64,000 nt of DNA from Limivivens faecihominis. GTDB lineage: Bacteria > Bacillota > Clostridia > Lachnospirales > Lachnospiraceae. The DNA is taken from positions 124,001-188,000 of the forward strand of contig NZ_JAJEPR010000002.1 of the NCBI RefSeq assembly GCF_020686945.1, given 5' to 3'. The notes beneath the pieces were generated by a model that did not search any database, had not been told where the DNA came from, and saw only the letters and a program-made list of their open reading frames with translations. Positions 47,140 through 55,664 of the stretch are shown here, piece by piece. A program made the translations under genes and the position numbers. Each line of letters opens with the position of its first letter. The first letter of the stretch is position 1.

Positions 47140-48959
47140 GACTGGAAGAAAAAGAATACACAAAATCCTTTGATTACTCCATCTGGAAACGGATCTTTCC
47201 GTTTCTCAAACCCTACAAAAAAACGGTAATTATGATCCTGGTCATGAACCTGTTCTGCTCCCTGGTGGATATCATCCTTCCGTTGTTTCAGCGGTATGCC
47301 ATCAACCATTTTATTGAGGGAAACACACTTACGGGCATCGGCTTTTTTACCGTGCTTTATATTGTGGTCATCGCGCTTCAGGGTGCGGCGGTTATCGCTT
47401 TTACCCGGGGCAGCATGCGGATCGAGATGGGCCTTGGAAAGGATCTGAAGCGGGCGCTTTTCGTCCACCTGCAGACCTTGTCCTTCTCCTATTACAATGT
47501 GACTCCCGTGGGCTATATGCTTTCCAGAGTCATGAACGATACCGGCAAGATCTCAGGTCTCATCGCCTGGAACTTCGTGGATCTTCTCTGGGCTCTCACC
47601 TATGTGCTGGGTGTTTTTGTGGCTATGCTTTTCCTGAACTGGAAACTGGCGCTGGTCATCATGCTGGTGGTACCTGCCATCGCCCTTCTGACTTTTTACT
47701 TCCAGAACCGGATTCTCAAATGGAACCGGCAGGTGCGTAAGATCAATTCAAAAATCACCAGTGCCTACAACGAGGGTATCATGGGAGCCAAGACTGCCAA
47801 ATCTCTGGTGGTGGAGGAGAAAACCTACGGCGAATTTCAGGAGATCACCGGGGAGATGAGAAGCGCCTCAGTACGGGCGGCAAGGCTCAACGCCGTTTAT
47901 CTGCCACTGGTGCTTTTCTGCGGCTCTCTGGCGACGGCCATCGTCCTCGCGAGAGGCGGCATTCAGGTCTTTGAGAATGCCATGCTGATCGGTACGCTCT
48001 CTGCCTTCACGACTTATGCAGTGGGCATCTTCGAGCCGATTCAGCAGATGGCGAGGAACCTGGCGGAGTTCATTTCCGCCCAGGCCAACATCGAGCGTGT
48101 CACCGGCCTTCTGGACGAAGAGCCCCAGGTGGTGGATTCCCCGGAGGTCATCGAGAAGTACGGAGATAGCTTTTTCCCGAAAAAGGAAAACTGGGAGCCC
48201 ATCAAAGGCGATATCGAGTTCCGCGATGTGAGCTTCCATTATCCCGACGGCAAGGAGGAAATCTTAAGCCACTTTAATCTGAAGATTCCGGCAGGAACCA
48301 ATGTGGCCATTGTCGGCGAGACCGGAGCCGGAAAAAGTACGCTGGTAAACCTGGCCTGCCGCTTCTTTGAGCCGACAGGAGGCCAGATTCTCATCGACGG
48401 AAAGGATTACCGGGAGCGGAGCCAGCTCTGGCTCCACAGCAGTCTGGGCTATGTGCTTCAGAATCCGCACCTGTTCTCGGGAAGCGTCATGGAGAATATC
48501 CGCTACGGACGACTGGATGCCACCGATGAGGAGGTCATCGCGGCCGCGAAAGCCGTTCATGCGGATCAGGTGGTGGAAAAGATGGATCTTGGCTATCAGA
48601 GTGATGTGGGAGAGGGCGGCGACCGGCTATCAACCGGAGAAAAACAGCTGATCTCCTTTGCAAGAGCAGTTCTGGCAGACCCCAGAATTTTCGTTCTGGA
48701 TGAGGCCACTTCCTCCATTGATACCCAGACCGAGCAGCTGATTCAGAAGGCTACAGATAAGATTCTCAAAGGAAGAACTTCTTTCCTGATTGCCCATCGT
48801 CTTTCCACAATCCGCAATGCGGACCTTATCCTTGTGGTGAAGGACGGAAAGATCATCGAGCAGGGAAAACATCTCGAGCTTCTGGAGCAGAAAGGTTATT
48901 ATTACCAGCTGGTACGTCGGCAGTTTACTGAAGAGGAATCCCAGAAGATCCTCGACTAA
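47136..48959 (+). CDS. ABC exporter, half-transporter 2
   Basis: The 607-residue partner has six membrane helices (first near LKPYKKTVIMILVMNLFCSL), then an NBD with Walker A GETGAGKST (~395), a non-canonical signature RLSTGEKQLISFARA (LSTGE instead of LSGGQ, ~499), and a canonical Walker B FVLDEATSSID. The altered signature faces the altered Walker B of subunit 1, while the canonical pieces pair with each other: a textbook asymmetric heterodimer. ATGA coupling to subunit 1; ends in a strong terminator. Confidence 0.93.
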   Translation: MRLEEKEYTKSFDYSIWKRIFPFLKPYKKTVIMILVMNLFCSLVDIILPLFQRYAINHFIEGNTLTGIGFFTVLYIVVIALQGAAVIAFTRGSMRIEMGLGKDLKRALFVHLQTLSFSYYNVTPVGYMLSRVMNDTGKISGLIAWNFVDLLWALTYVLGVFVAMLFLNWKLALVIMLVVPAIALLTFYFQNRILKWNRQVRKINSKITSAYNEGIMGAKTAKSLVVEEKTYGEFQEITGEMRSASVRAARLNAVYLPLVLFCGSLATAIVLARGGIQVFENAMLIGTLSAFTTYAVGIFEPIQQMARNLAEFISAQANIERVTGLLDEEPQVVDSPEVIEKYGDSFFPKKENWEPIKGDIEFRDVSFHYPDGKEEILSHFNLKIPAGTNVAIVGETGAGKSTLVNLACRFFEPTGGQILIDGKDYRERSQLWLHSSLGYVLQNPHLFSGSVMENIRYGRLDATDEEVIAAAKAVHADQVVEKMDLGYQSDVGEGGDRLSTGEKQLISFARAVLADPRIFVLDEATSSIDTQTEQLIQKATDKILKGRTSFLIAHRLSTIRNADLILVVKDGKIIEQGKHLELLEQKGYYYQLVRRQFTEEESQKILD

Positions 48960-48969
48960 AGAAAACATC

Positions 48970-49016
48970 AATAAGACAGAGACGGAGAAAAAACGCCCGT
49001 TTCTGTCTTATTTTTT
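48970..49016 (+). terminator. Intrinsic terminator of the ABC exporter operon
   Basis: AATAAGACAGAGACG (48970-48984) pairs with CGTTTCTGTCTTATT (48998-49012; one mismatch), followed by a T-run. Confidence 0.85.
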
Positions 49017-49048
49017 GTACAGTCTTTTCTGTAGAATTTTCAAAAAGC

Positions 49049-49077
49049 TTGACGGTTTATAGAAAAACCATTATAAT
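49049..49077 (+). promoter_or_regulatory. Promoter of rsmD-coaD
   Basis: TTGACG (49049-49054) and TATAAT (49072-49077), spacer 17 bp, 40 bp before rsmD. Confidence 0.85.
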
Positions 49078-49116
49078 AAAGCGAACGAAAAATTAACAAA
49101 GGGGATAATAGAACCA

Positions 49117-49686
49117 ATGAGAGTGATCGCCGGAAAAGCGCGGAGCCTCCACCTGAAAACCATCGAAGGCCTGGACACGCGCCCGACTACAGACCGGATC
49201 AAGGAGACCTTATTTAATATGATAAACGACGAACTGTACGGTGCTTCCTTTCTGGATCTTTTTTCCGGGAGCGGCGGCATCGGCATCGAGGCCTTGAGCC
49301 GCGGAGCGCGGAAAGCCGTTTTTGTGGAGAGCAGCCGGAAAGCTGCCGCCTGCATCCAGGAAAATTTAAAGTTCACCCGGCTGGCCTCCGACGGGGAAGT
49401 CCTTGTCATGGACGTTTTCCGAGCGCTGGATCTGCTGGCTGTTCGGGGAGAGAGCTTTTCTGTGATTTTTATGGATCCGCCCTATAACCGGGACCTGGAA
49501 AAAGAAGTTCTTTCCAGACTGAAAGATTCCCCGCTTGTGACGGAGGAGACACTGCTGATCGTGGAGGCTTCTCTGGAGACAGATTTCTCCTATCTGGAGG
49601 AATTTGGCTATGAAGTATTAAAGAGAAAAGAATACAAGACAAATGTCCATCTGTTTTTGCAGAGGGCAAAAGGAGCAGATACATGA
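49117..49686 (+). CDS. rsmD: 16S rRNA (guanine(966)-N2)-methyltransferase RsmD
   Basis: This 189-residue SAM-dependent methyltransferase opens MRVIAGKARSLHLKTIEGLD, then TRPTTDRIKETLFNMI. The SAM site is FLDLFSGSGGIGIEALSRGA, and the catalytic motif IV is MDPPYN (DPPY type). It methylates G966 of 16S rRNA in the 30S head. It overlaps coaD by 4 nt, the usual rsmD-coaD pairing. Confidence 0.95.
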   Translation: MRVIAGKARSLHLKTIEGLDTRPTTDRIKETLFNMINDELYGASFLDLFSGSGGIGIEALSRGARKAVFVESSRKAAACIQENLKFTRLASDGEVLVMDVFRALDLLAVRGESFSVIFMDPPYNRDLEKEVLSRLKDSPLVTEETLLIVEASLETDFSYLEEFGYEVLKRKEYKTNVHLFLQRAKGADT

Positions 49687-50177
49687 GACGAGCAGTTTAC
49701 CCGGGCAGCTTTGACCCGGTTACGTTCGGCCATCTGGACATCATCCGAAGATCCGCCACTCTGGTGGATGAGCTGGTGGTGGGAGTGCTGAATAACTCCA
49801 GCAAAACACCGTTGTTTTCCGTGGAAGAACGTGTTAATATACTATTGGAAGCCACAAAGGATATTCCAAATGTACGGGTCGAGTCTTTTTCCGGCCTGTC
49901 TGTGGATTTCGCAAAGAACTGCGGCGCCCGGTTTATCGTCCGGGGGCTTCGGGCAATTACCGATTTTGATTATGAGCTTCAGCTGGCCCAGACCAACCGT
50001 ATCATGAACGCAGAGGTGGACACTCTGTTTCTGGCGACGAGCCTGGAATACGCATACTTGAGCTCTTCCACAGTGAAAGAAGTAGCTTCTTACGGCGGAG
50101 ACGTGTCAAAGTTTGTACCGCCTTTTGTTGTTGATAAAATCTATAATAAAATATGGTCGAAGAAAAACCAGAAGTAA
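49683..50177 (+). CDS. coaD: Phosphopantetheine adenylyltransferase
   Basis: This 164-residue nucleotidyltransferase transfers AMP to 4-phosphopantetheine, the penultimate step of CoA synthesis. It begins RRAVYPGSFDPVTFGHLDII with the HxGH-type motif (TFGH), and ends with SSSTVKEVASYGGDVSKFVP, containing the ISSTxVR/K-like loop (here SSSTVKE). Length and order match the family. Confidence 0.96.
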   Translation: MRRAVYPGSFDPVTFGHLDIIRRSATLVDELVVGVLNNSSKTPLFSVEERVNILLEATKDIPNVRVESFSGLSVDFAKNCGARFIVRGLRAITDFDYELQLAQTNRIMNAEVDTLFLATSLEYAYLSSSTVKEVASYGGDVSKFVPPFVVDKIYNKIWSKKNQK

Positions 50178-50192
50178 GGAGAGAATATCGCC

Positions 50193-50813
50193 ATGAGCAG
50201 CAGAATTGAGCAGATCATCGAAGAAATTGAAGAATATGTGGACAGCTGTAAATTTCAGCCCCTGTCTTCCACCAAGATCGTTGTAAATAAGGAAGAACTG
50301 GAGGAGCTTCTCCGTGAGCTCCGCATGAAGACTCCCGACGAGATCAAACGTTACCAGAAAATCATCAGCAACAAGGATGCGATCCTTGCCGACGCTCAGT
50401 CCAAGGCAGACGCTATCGTTGCCGAGGCCAGAGAGAAGACCCAGAGCATGGTAACGGAGAGCGAGATCATGCGGGAAGCCACTGAGCAGGCCAATGACCT
50501 TCTGGAGCGTACAAACCAGCAGGCTCAGGAGATCCTGGATAATGCCACCAACGACGCCAACAACATTCGTATGGGTGCTCTCCAGTACACAGACGATATG
50601 CTGGCAAACCTGGAGAAGATCATGAGCCACACGATTGATGGCGCTGGCGCGAAGTACAGCAACTTCATCAATGCTATCCAGTCCTGCTATGATATCGTGA
50701 GCAAGAACCGCAGCGAGCTTTCTCCCCAGGCAGCACCTACCAACTACGGCGCACCGGAGACCGAAGAGTCAGAAGCTCCCGCTTACGACGAGCAGCAGCC
50801 CGAGGAAAACTAA
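50193..50813 (+). CDS. Coiled-coil protein, unknown function
   Basis: This 206-residue soluble protein is nearly all helical. It starts RIEQIIEEIEEYVDSCKFQP, then LSSTKIVVNKEELEELLREL and has a long coiled coil (DAILADAQSKADAIVAEARE) similar in texture to V/F-type ATPase stalk or DivIVA-like proteins; Lachnospiraceae homologs are often loosely named ATPase. A disordered, acidic, Pro/Ala-rich tail ends the protein. The gene follows coaD by 15 nt and likely belongs to that operon. It converges with the YlbJ-like gene, overlapping by 4 nt. Confidence 0.8.
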   Translation: MSSRIEQIIEEIEEYVDSCKFQPLSSTKIVVNKEELEELLRELRMKTPDEIKRYQKIISNKDAILADAQSKADAIVAEAREKTQSMVTESEIMREATEQANDLLERTNQQAQEILDNATNDANNIRMGALQYTDDMLANLEKIMSHTIDGAGAKYSNFINAIQSCYDIVSKNRSELSPQAAPTNYGAPETEESEAPAYDEQQPEEN

Positions 50814-51733
50814 GACCAGAGGAAAAAGCTGACAAAGAGAAAAGTCAGGGCGGCGGTCACAACCTTGGAGAACACATATTTTTTCAAGGAGAGACCGGAA
50901 CCCTTGAGAACACTTGAGGTCTGGGCCATAGCGCTCAGGCCTCCGAAGGCTGTCAGAGGAATGAGAAACTGATAAGCAGTTTTCAGGGGAAAAGTCTTTA
51001 CGACGCCGGAAATCCCTGAGGTGATCTCCAGCATTCCGCCGAGAAGAGCCGCTGTTTTTTTCGGGAGAAAAGGAAGACAGGCGGTCATTTCTGCCAGCAC
51101 GGAAAAGAGAACCACATAGCCACCCAGCTTCAGGAGGGTGTTTACCGCGTCATAGATACAGGCATCCAGAAGTTCAAAACGGATTTGGACAACGGATGCA
51201 TTTTTTATGCCTGAAAAGGCAGGAGTTTTTCTGTGAAAAAGTCCGGGTCTCGTGAAAAGGCCGTAGAGGATGGCCGTTCCGTAGAGAAGAAGCAGTGTGG
51301 GCAGAAGAAGGTCCGGTCTCTCAAGACTCTCCGTCACCAGAAAGGTGATGACGAAGGAAGGGCTCACGTTGTTAATAAAGCCCAGAAGATAAGAGGCTTC
51401 CTCAGGGTCCATCCGCCCGTTTCGCGTGAGATCCGCCAGCACCTTGGCCCCCATGGGAAAGCCGCAGAGGAAACCGATGAAGCAGGCATAGCTTCCCAAA
51501 GGCGAGACGCCAAAAAGCCGCCCGAAAACCGGGGCCAGAAGAGAAGCCGGAATATGTACCAGACCGGTGTGGATCAGAAAACCGGAGAGAATCAGAAAAG
51601 GCAGCAGGGTGGGAACGAGGGTGCCGAACCAGAGATTTAAGCCCCGCCTGGAGGCAGCGAGAGCCGGGACGGGAAAAAGCAGCAGAAAGAGAAGGGTGGC
51701 AAGAAGGAGAAACGCCAGAAGCCATTTTTTCAT
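50810..51733 (-). CDS. ylbJ: YlbJ-like integral membrane protein (nucleoside-recognition/gate domain)
   Basis: This 307-residue polytopic protein has about eight membrane helices. It opens KKWLLAFLLLATLLFLLLFP and has family-like segments GLNLWFGTLVPTLLPFLILS, CGFPMGAKVLADL, LLGFINNVSPSFVITFL, and LGGMLEITSGISGV. This fits the sporulation integral membrane protein YlbJ of spore formers. Its place next to coaD and rsmD also matches Bacillus, where ylbJ lies beside coaD. It is on the opposite strand. Transported substrate unknown. Confidence 0.82.
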   Translation of the reverse strand: MKKWLLAFLLLATLLFLLLFPVPALAASRRGLNLWFGTLVPTLLPFLILSGFLIHTGLVHIPASLLAPVFGRLFGVSPLGSYACFIGFLCGFPMGAKVLADLTRNGRMDPEEASYLLGFINNVSPSFVITFLVTESLERPDLLLPTLLLLYGTAILYGLFTRPGLFHRKTPAFSGIKNASVVQIRFELLDACIYDAVNTLLKLGGYVVLFSVLAEMTACLPFLPKKTAALLGGMLEITSGISGVVKTFPLKTAYQFLIPLTAFGGLSAMAQTSSVLKGSGLSLKKYVFSKVVTAALTFLFVSFFLWS

Positions 51734-51847
51734 AGAAAAAGCTCTTCCGTTTTTTTACAGCCTATGTGGGAGCAGCGGGAAAAAGAAGGTTCTTTTTTAT
51801 GAAGTTGCCGCATAAACTGGTCTGAGGGCAGAGAAGGGCGGAAGTTT

Positions 51848-52669
51848 GTGGGAAAAAATGGAAAGCAGGCAGTTTTTCTGCTGACGCTCGTGCTTTTTTG
51901 CGGGATTTTCCGGGGACAGCTGTTTCGCCATGCCCGGCTGATGAACCTGTCCGGAAACTTAAGGGAAAGCAACGTGTTCCGGGAGATGGAATTCTCCCCG
52001 GAGGCATTGGCCTCACTGGATGCGCTCATGGAGGATGGATATGAGCCAGGGCGGCTTCTCTCTGTGCTCCTTCCCTGGAGAGATTTCCGGGTCCCGCCAA
52101 AGACCGTCTGGGATCGGGAGACCTATCTTAAGGCGGCGGAGGTGTTTCAGACTTACCGGCCGCTGGAATTGAAAGATTTTCAGAATGCCCTCTCCGCGGT
52201 CTGGGATGACCTGGAGGAGTTTCCGGTAAGCTGTGAGCCTACCTACGAGGATTCCTGGCTTTTTGAGCGGAGCTTCGGAGGGGAGAGGCATCACGAGGGC
52301 TGCGATCTCATGCCGCCGGAGAACCGGCGGGATTTTTATCCGGTCCGCAGTATGACGGACGGCGTGGTGGAAAAGATCGGCTGGCTGACTCTGGGGGGCT
52401 GGCGCATCGGAATCCGCAGTTTCCGCGGCGGGTATTTTTACTATGCCCATCTCTCTTCCTACGCCCGGGATTTTCAGGAAGGAGACCTGGTATCGGCCGG
52501 CGGTCTTTTAGGCTATATGGGAGACAGTGGCTACGGCCCGGAAGGAACGACAGAAAAATTCGATGTGCATCTGCACGTCGGAATCTACATAGAAGGAAAG
52601 AATCAGGAGGAGATCAGTGTGAATCCTTACTGGCCTCTCCGGTATCTGGAAGAAACAGGAAAAGAATAG
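51848..52669 (+). CDS. M23 family metallopeptidase (LytM-like), membrane-anchored
   Basis: This 273-residue protein starts with GTG; the RBS is weak. An N-terminal hydrophobic helix (AVFLLTLVLFCGIF) acts as signal or anchor. The C-terminal M23 domain shows zinc ligands in RHHEGCDLM (HxxxD) and in VHLHVGI (HxH), plus the active-site His of YYAHLSSY. A 110-residue N-terminal region with YEPGRLLSVLLPWRDF precedes it. All catalytic residues are present, so it probably cuts peptidoglycan cross-bridges or stems. It lies beside the YlbJ-like gene, divergently. Confidence 0.85.
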   Translation: MGKNGKQAVFLLTLVLFCGIFRGQLFRHARLMNLSGNLRESNVFREMEFSPEALASLDALMEDGYEPGRLLSVLLPWRDFRVPPKTVWDRETYLKAAEVFQTYRPLELKDFQNALSAVWDDLEEFPVSCEPTYEDSWLFERSFGGERHHEGCDLMPPENRRDFYPVRSMTDGVVEKIGWLTLGGWRIGIRSFRGGYFYYAHLSSYARDFQEGDLVSAGGLLGYMGDSGYGPEGTTEKFDVHLHVGIYIEGKNQEEISVNPYWPLRYLEETGKE

Positions 52670-52759
52670 ATTTATCATGAAAAATATGGTATATTGAACA
52701 TGTTCGGCATATGACAAGGAAATGCCGGAGAACCATCTCTCAAACATAAGGAGGATTAT

Positions 52760-53560
52760 ATGGAAATACAATTATGGAGAGAGATCCTGAATCCTTATGA
52801 TCTGGCAGTGAAAGAGCTCACTGTGAAATTTGAACATCTGATTCAGGAACATCGTCAGCAGGGGCTGTATTCCCCGATCGAGCAGGTGCATGGAAGGGTC
52901 AAGACGATTTCCAGCATCCTGGATAAAGCGCAGAAAAAGAATATTCCTATCAATGAGATAGAAGAAAAACTGGAGGATATCGCGGGCATCCGGATTATCT
53001 GCCAGTTTGTGGAAGACATCCAGAAGGTGGTGGAGATCATCCGCTCCCGGACGGATATGAAAGTCATCGAAGAAAAAGACTATGTCAACAACATGAAAAA
53101 CAGCGGCTACCGCAGTTATCATATGATTATTGAGTACAATGTGGAGACCATGAACGGGCCCAAATGCATTCATGCGGAGATCCAGATCCGGACTCTGGCC
53201 ATGAATTTCTGGGCCACGATCGAACATTCTCTCCAGTATAAATATAAGAAGAACATTCCGGATCATATCCGGGAAAAACTGAGCAGTGCGGCGGATGCTA
53301 TCATTGTTCTGGATCAGGAGATGTCCCAGGTGCGTAGCGAGATCATGGATGCCCAGAATGCGTTCCAGATCCAGGCAAATCTGGTGGCGGATATTTTAAA
53401 TACGATCCAGAACCTCTATCAGCTGGCAAACAAGCGGGAGATCGCCAAGATTCAGGATGAATTTTACCAGATCTACAAGGCCGAGGATCTGGATCAGCTG
53501 CGGCGGTTCCAGAAACAGCTGGATGTGATCGCAGAGGGCTATCGGGCCCAGTCCTGTTAA
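52760..53560 (+). CDS. Small alarmone synthetase (RelQ/YjbM type GTP pyrophosphokinase)
   Basis: The 266-residue protein carries only the RelA/SpoT synthetase domain: HGRVKTISSILDKAQKK, DIAGIRIICQFVEDIQKVVE, NSGYRSYHMIIEY and IHAEIQIRTLAMNFWATIEH, the last with the conserved EIQIRT and H. No hydrolase, TGS or ACT domains. It makes (p)ppGpp from ATP and GDP/GTP. The C-terminal helical extension (ARRFQKQLDVI-like) fits tetramer-forming SAS proteins. AAGGAGG lies before the ATG. Confidence 0.92.
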   Translation: MEIQLWREILNPYDLAVKELTVKFEHLIQEHRQQGLYSPIEQVHGRVKTISSILDKAQKKNIPINEIEEKLEDIAGIRIICQFVEDIQKVVEIIRSRTDMKVIEEKDYVNNMKNSGYRSYHMIIEYNVETMNGPKCIHAEIQIRTLAMNFWATIEHSLQYKYKKNIPDHIREKLSSAADAIIVLDQEMSQVRSEIMDAQNAFQIQANLVADILNTIQNLYQLANKREIAKIQDEFYQIYKAEDLDQLRRFQKQLDVIAEGYRAQSC

Positions 53561-53582
53561 TGAATACAAAGGAGAGTACGAA

Positions 53583-54929
53583 GTGAAACTTCCGGAAGAC
53601 TACATAGAATCCATGCGGCAGCTCCTCGGGGAAGAGGAACTGCAGAACTATCTGGACTGTTTTGACGCGCCCAGAACTTACGGCCTTCGGGTCAACACGG
53701 GAAAGATTTCCGTGGAAACATTTTTAAAACGGACACCCTTTCATCTGACACCGGTTCCCTGGGTGGAAAATGGATTTTATTATGATCCGGAGGAGGGCGT
53801 GACGAAGCATCCGGATTATTACGCGGGGCTTTACTATATCCAGGAGCCCAGCGCCATGGTTCCGGCCTCCCGCCTCCCCATCGAGGAGGGAGACCGGGTG
53901 CTGGACCTCTGCGCGGCTCCCGGTGGAAAATCCACAGAGCTGGCTGCAAGGCTTCGGGGGACGGGGCTTCTGGTGTCAAACGATATCAGCCGTTCCAGAG
54001 CGCAGGGCCTTTTGAAGAACCTGGAGCTTTTCGGAGCCGGAAATATTCTCGTCACGAGCGAGACGCCGGAGAGCCTTCTTGGGAACTTCGAGGGCTTTTT
54101 CGATAAGATCCTCGTGGACGCTCCCTGTTCAGGGGAAGGTATGTTCCGGAAAGACAAAGATATGGTAAAAAGCTGGATGGAGCATGGGCCGGAATACTAT
54201 GCGCCGATTCAGCAGGAGATTCTTCGTACAGCGGTGAAAATGCTCCGACCGGGAGGGCTGCTCCTCTATTCCACCTGCACCTTTTCTCCTCTGGAAAACG
54301 AGGAGAATTTAAAGAAGCTTCTTGAGGCGGAGCAGGAGCTTGAGATCCTTCCGCTTTCCACGGGGGAGTGGTTCCGCGAGGGGCTGATCCCGGGAACGCT
54401 TCGGATCTGGCCTCAGGATATCCGTGGAGAAGGCCATTTCACGGCGCTGCTCCGGAAAAAAGGACAAGCCCCGGAGCACACTCAAAAGGACCGACGGCGT
54501 ACCACCGTTCTTCCCGAGGGACTCTCGGAGTTTGCCTCTCTTTTTCAGCGCCCGGTTTTAAGCCAGGGCAGGCTGGATGTGCGGAAAGAAAACATTTACC
54601 TTCTGCCGGAGGATTTCCCAGAGGTGAAGGGGTTGCGGTTCCTTCGTACGGGCCTTTCCGTGGGAGAACTGAAAAAAAAGCGTTTTGAGCCCTCCCAGGC
54701 CCTGGCCATGTATCTCAAAAAAGGAGATTTCAGGCAGGAACTGGATCTTTCCTCCGGGGATGAGCGGCTGATCCGTTATCTCAAAGGAGAGACCCTGGAG
54801 GTGTCAGAGGAAGAGGCCGATTTTTCCGGCTGGACCCTGGTGCTGAACGACGGCTATCCTCTGGGCTTCGGAAAACTGAACAGAGGAACACTGAAAAACA
54901 AATACTGTACCGGATGGAGGCTTTTATGA
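53583..54929 (+). CDS. RsmB/NOP family RNA m5C methyltransferase (RsmF-like)
   Basis: This 448-residue GTG-started protein (AAGGAGAG upstream) has VLDLCAAPGGKSTELAARL (SAM site), ILVDAPCSGEGMFRKD with the PC catalytic motif, and LLYSTCTFSPLENEENL with the TC nucleophile: both catalytic cysteines are present. The C-terminal third contains an RsmF-type extension with RRTTVLPEGLSEFASLFQ and a PUA-like end (GYPLGFGKLNRGTLKNKY). It methylates cytosine C5 in 16S rRNA or tRNA. It overlaps the following RsuA-type gene by 4 nt. Confidence 0.92.
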   Translation: MKLPEDYIESMRQLLGEEELQNYLDCFDAPRTYGLRVNTGKISVETFLKRTPFHLTPVPWVENGFYYDPEEGVTKHPDYYAGLYYIQEPSAMVPASRLPIEEGDRVLDLCAAPGGKSTELAARLRGTGLLVSNDISRSRAQGLLKNLELFGAGNILVTSETPESLLGNFEGFFDKILVDAPCSGEGMFRKDKDMVKSWMEHGPEYYAPIQQEILRTAVKMLRPGGLLLYSTCTFSPLENEENLKKLLEAEQELEILPLSTGEWFREGLIPGTLRIWPQDIRGEGHFTALLRKKGQAPEHTQKDRRRTTVLPEGLSEFASLFQRPVLSQGRLDVRKENIYLLPEDFPEVKGLRFLRTGLSVGELKKKRFEPSQALAMYLKKGDFRQELDLSSGDERLIRYLKGETLEVSEEEADFSGWTLVLNDGYPLGFGKLNRGTLKNKYCTGWRLL

Positions 54930-55663
54930 GCCAGATAAGACTGGATAAATGGCTGGCGGACGCGGGAGTGGGAACGCGAAGCCAGGTAAAAGAATATTTG
55001 AAAAAAGGACGGGTCCGGGTCAACGGAGAACCGGTGAAAAAACCGGAGACCAGGATCTCGGAGGAAACCGACGAGGTGAGCTTTGACGGCGAAATCTTGA
55101 GCCGGCCGGGCCTTGCCTGGTATATGTTCCACAAGCCGGCGGGCTGCATCACGGCAGCGAGAAACGGCCGGACCGAGACCGTCATGGATTATTTCGCGGA
55201 GGCTCCGGAGAAGGAGCTGGCTCCCGTGGGACGGCTGGACAAGGATACGGAAGGCTTTCTTCTCATCACCAACGACGGCCCGCTGAATCATTTTCTGCTG
55301 GCTCCCGGCCGTCATGTGGAGAAGACTTATTACGCGAAGGCGGAGGGGACACTTTTTCCGGAGGCGGAAAAGCGTTTTCTGGAGGGGCTGGATATCGGGG
55401 ACGACAAGCCCACCCTTCCCGCAAAACTGGAGATTTTAAAGCAGGAGGGGAACGAGGTTGAGCTTCTCCTGACTTTAAGAGAAGGCCGTTTCCATCAGGT
55501 GAAACGGATGGTGGAGGCCGCAGGAGCGGAAGTCACTTACCTGAAGAGAATCTCCTTTGGAGGGCTTCCGTTGGACGGGACTCTGGAAAAAGGAGGGTAC
55601 CGTCCTCTGACAGAAGAGGAAGTGCAGTTTCTGAAAACACAGGCAGGCATGAAAGAAGGATAA
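54926..55663 (+). CDS. RsuA/RluB-type pseudouridine synthase
   Basis: The 245-residue protein starts at 54926 (TGGAGG upstream; ATGA overlap). An N-terminal S4 domain (MSQIRLDKWLADAGVGTRSQ, KKGRVRVNGEPVKKPE) precedes the catalytic domain with HKPAGCITA, VGRLDKDTEGFLLITNDG carrying the catalytic Asp, and LLTLREGRFHQVKRMVEAAG. It isomerises a specific uridine in rRNA; whether 16S U516 or a 23S site cannot be told. Confidence 0.92.
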   Translation: MSQIRLDKWLADAGVGTRSQVKEYLKKGRVRVNGEPVKKPETRISEETDEVSFDGEILSRPGLAWYMFHKPAGCITAARNGRTETVMDYFAEAPEKELAPVGRLDKDTEGFLLITNDGPLNHFLLAPGRHVEKTYYAKAEGTLFPEAEKRFLEGLDIGDDKPTLPAKLEILKQEGNEVELLLTLREGRFHQVKRMVEAAGAEVTYLKRISFGGLPLDGTLEKGGYRPLTEEEVQFLKTQAGMKEG

Positions 55664-55664
55664 T

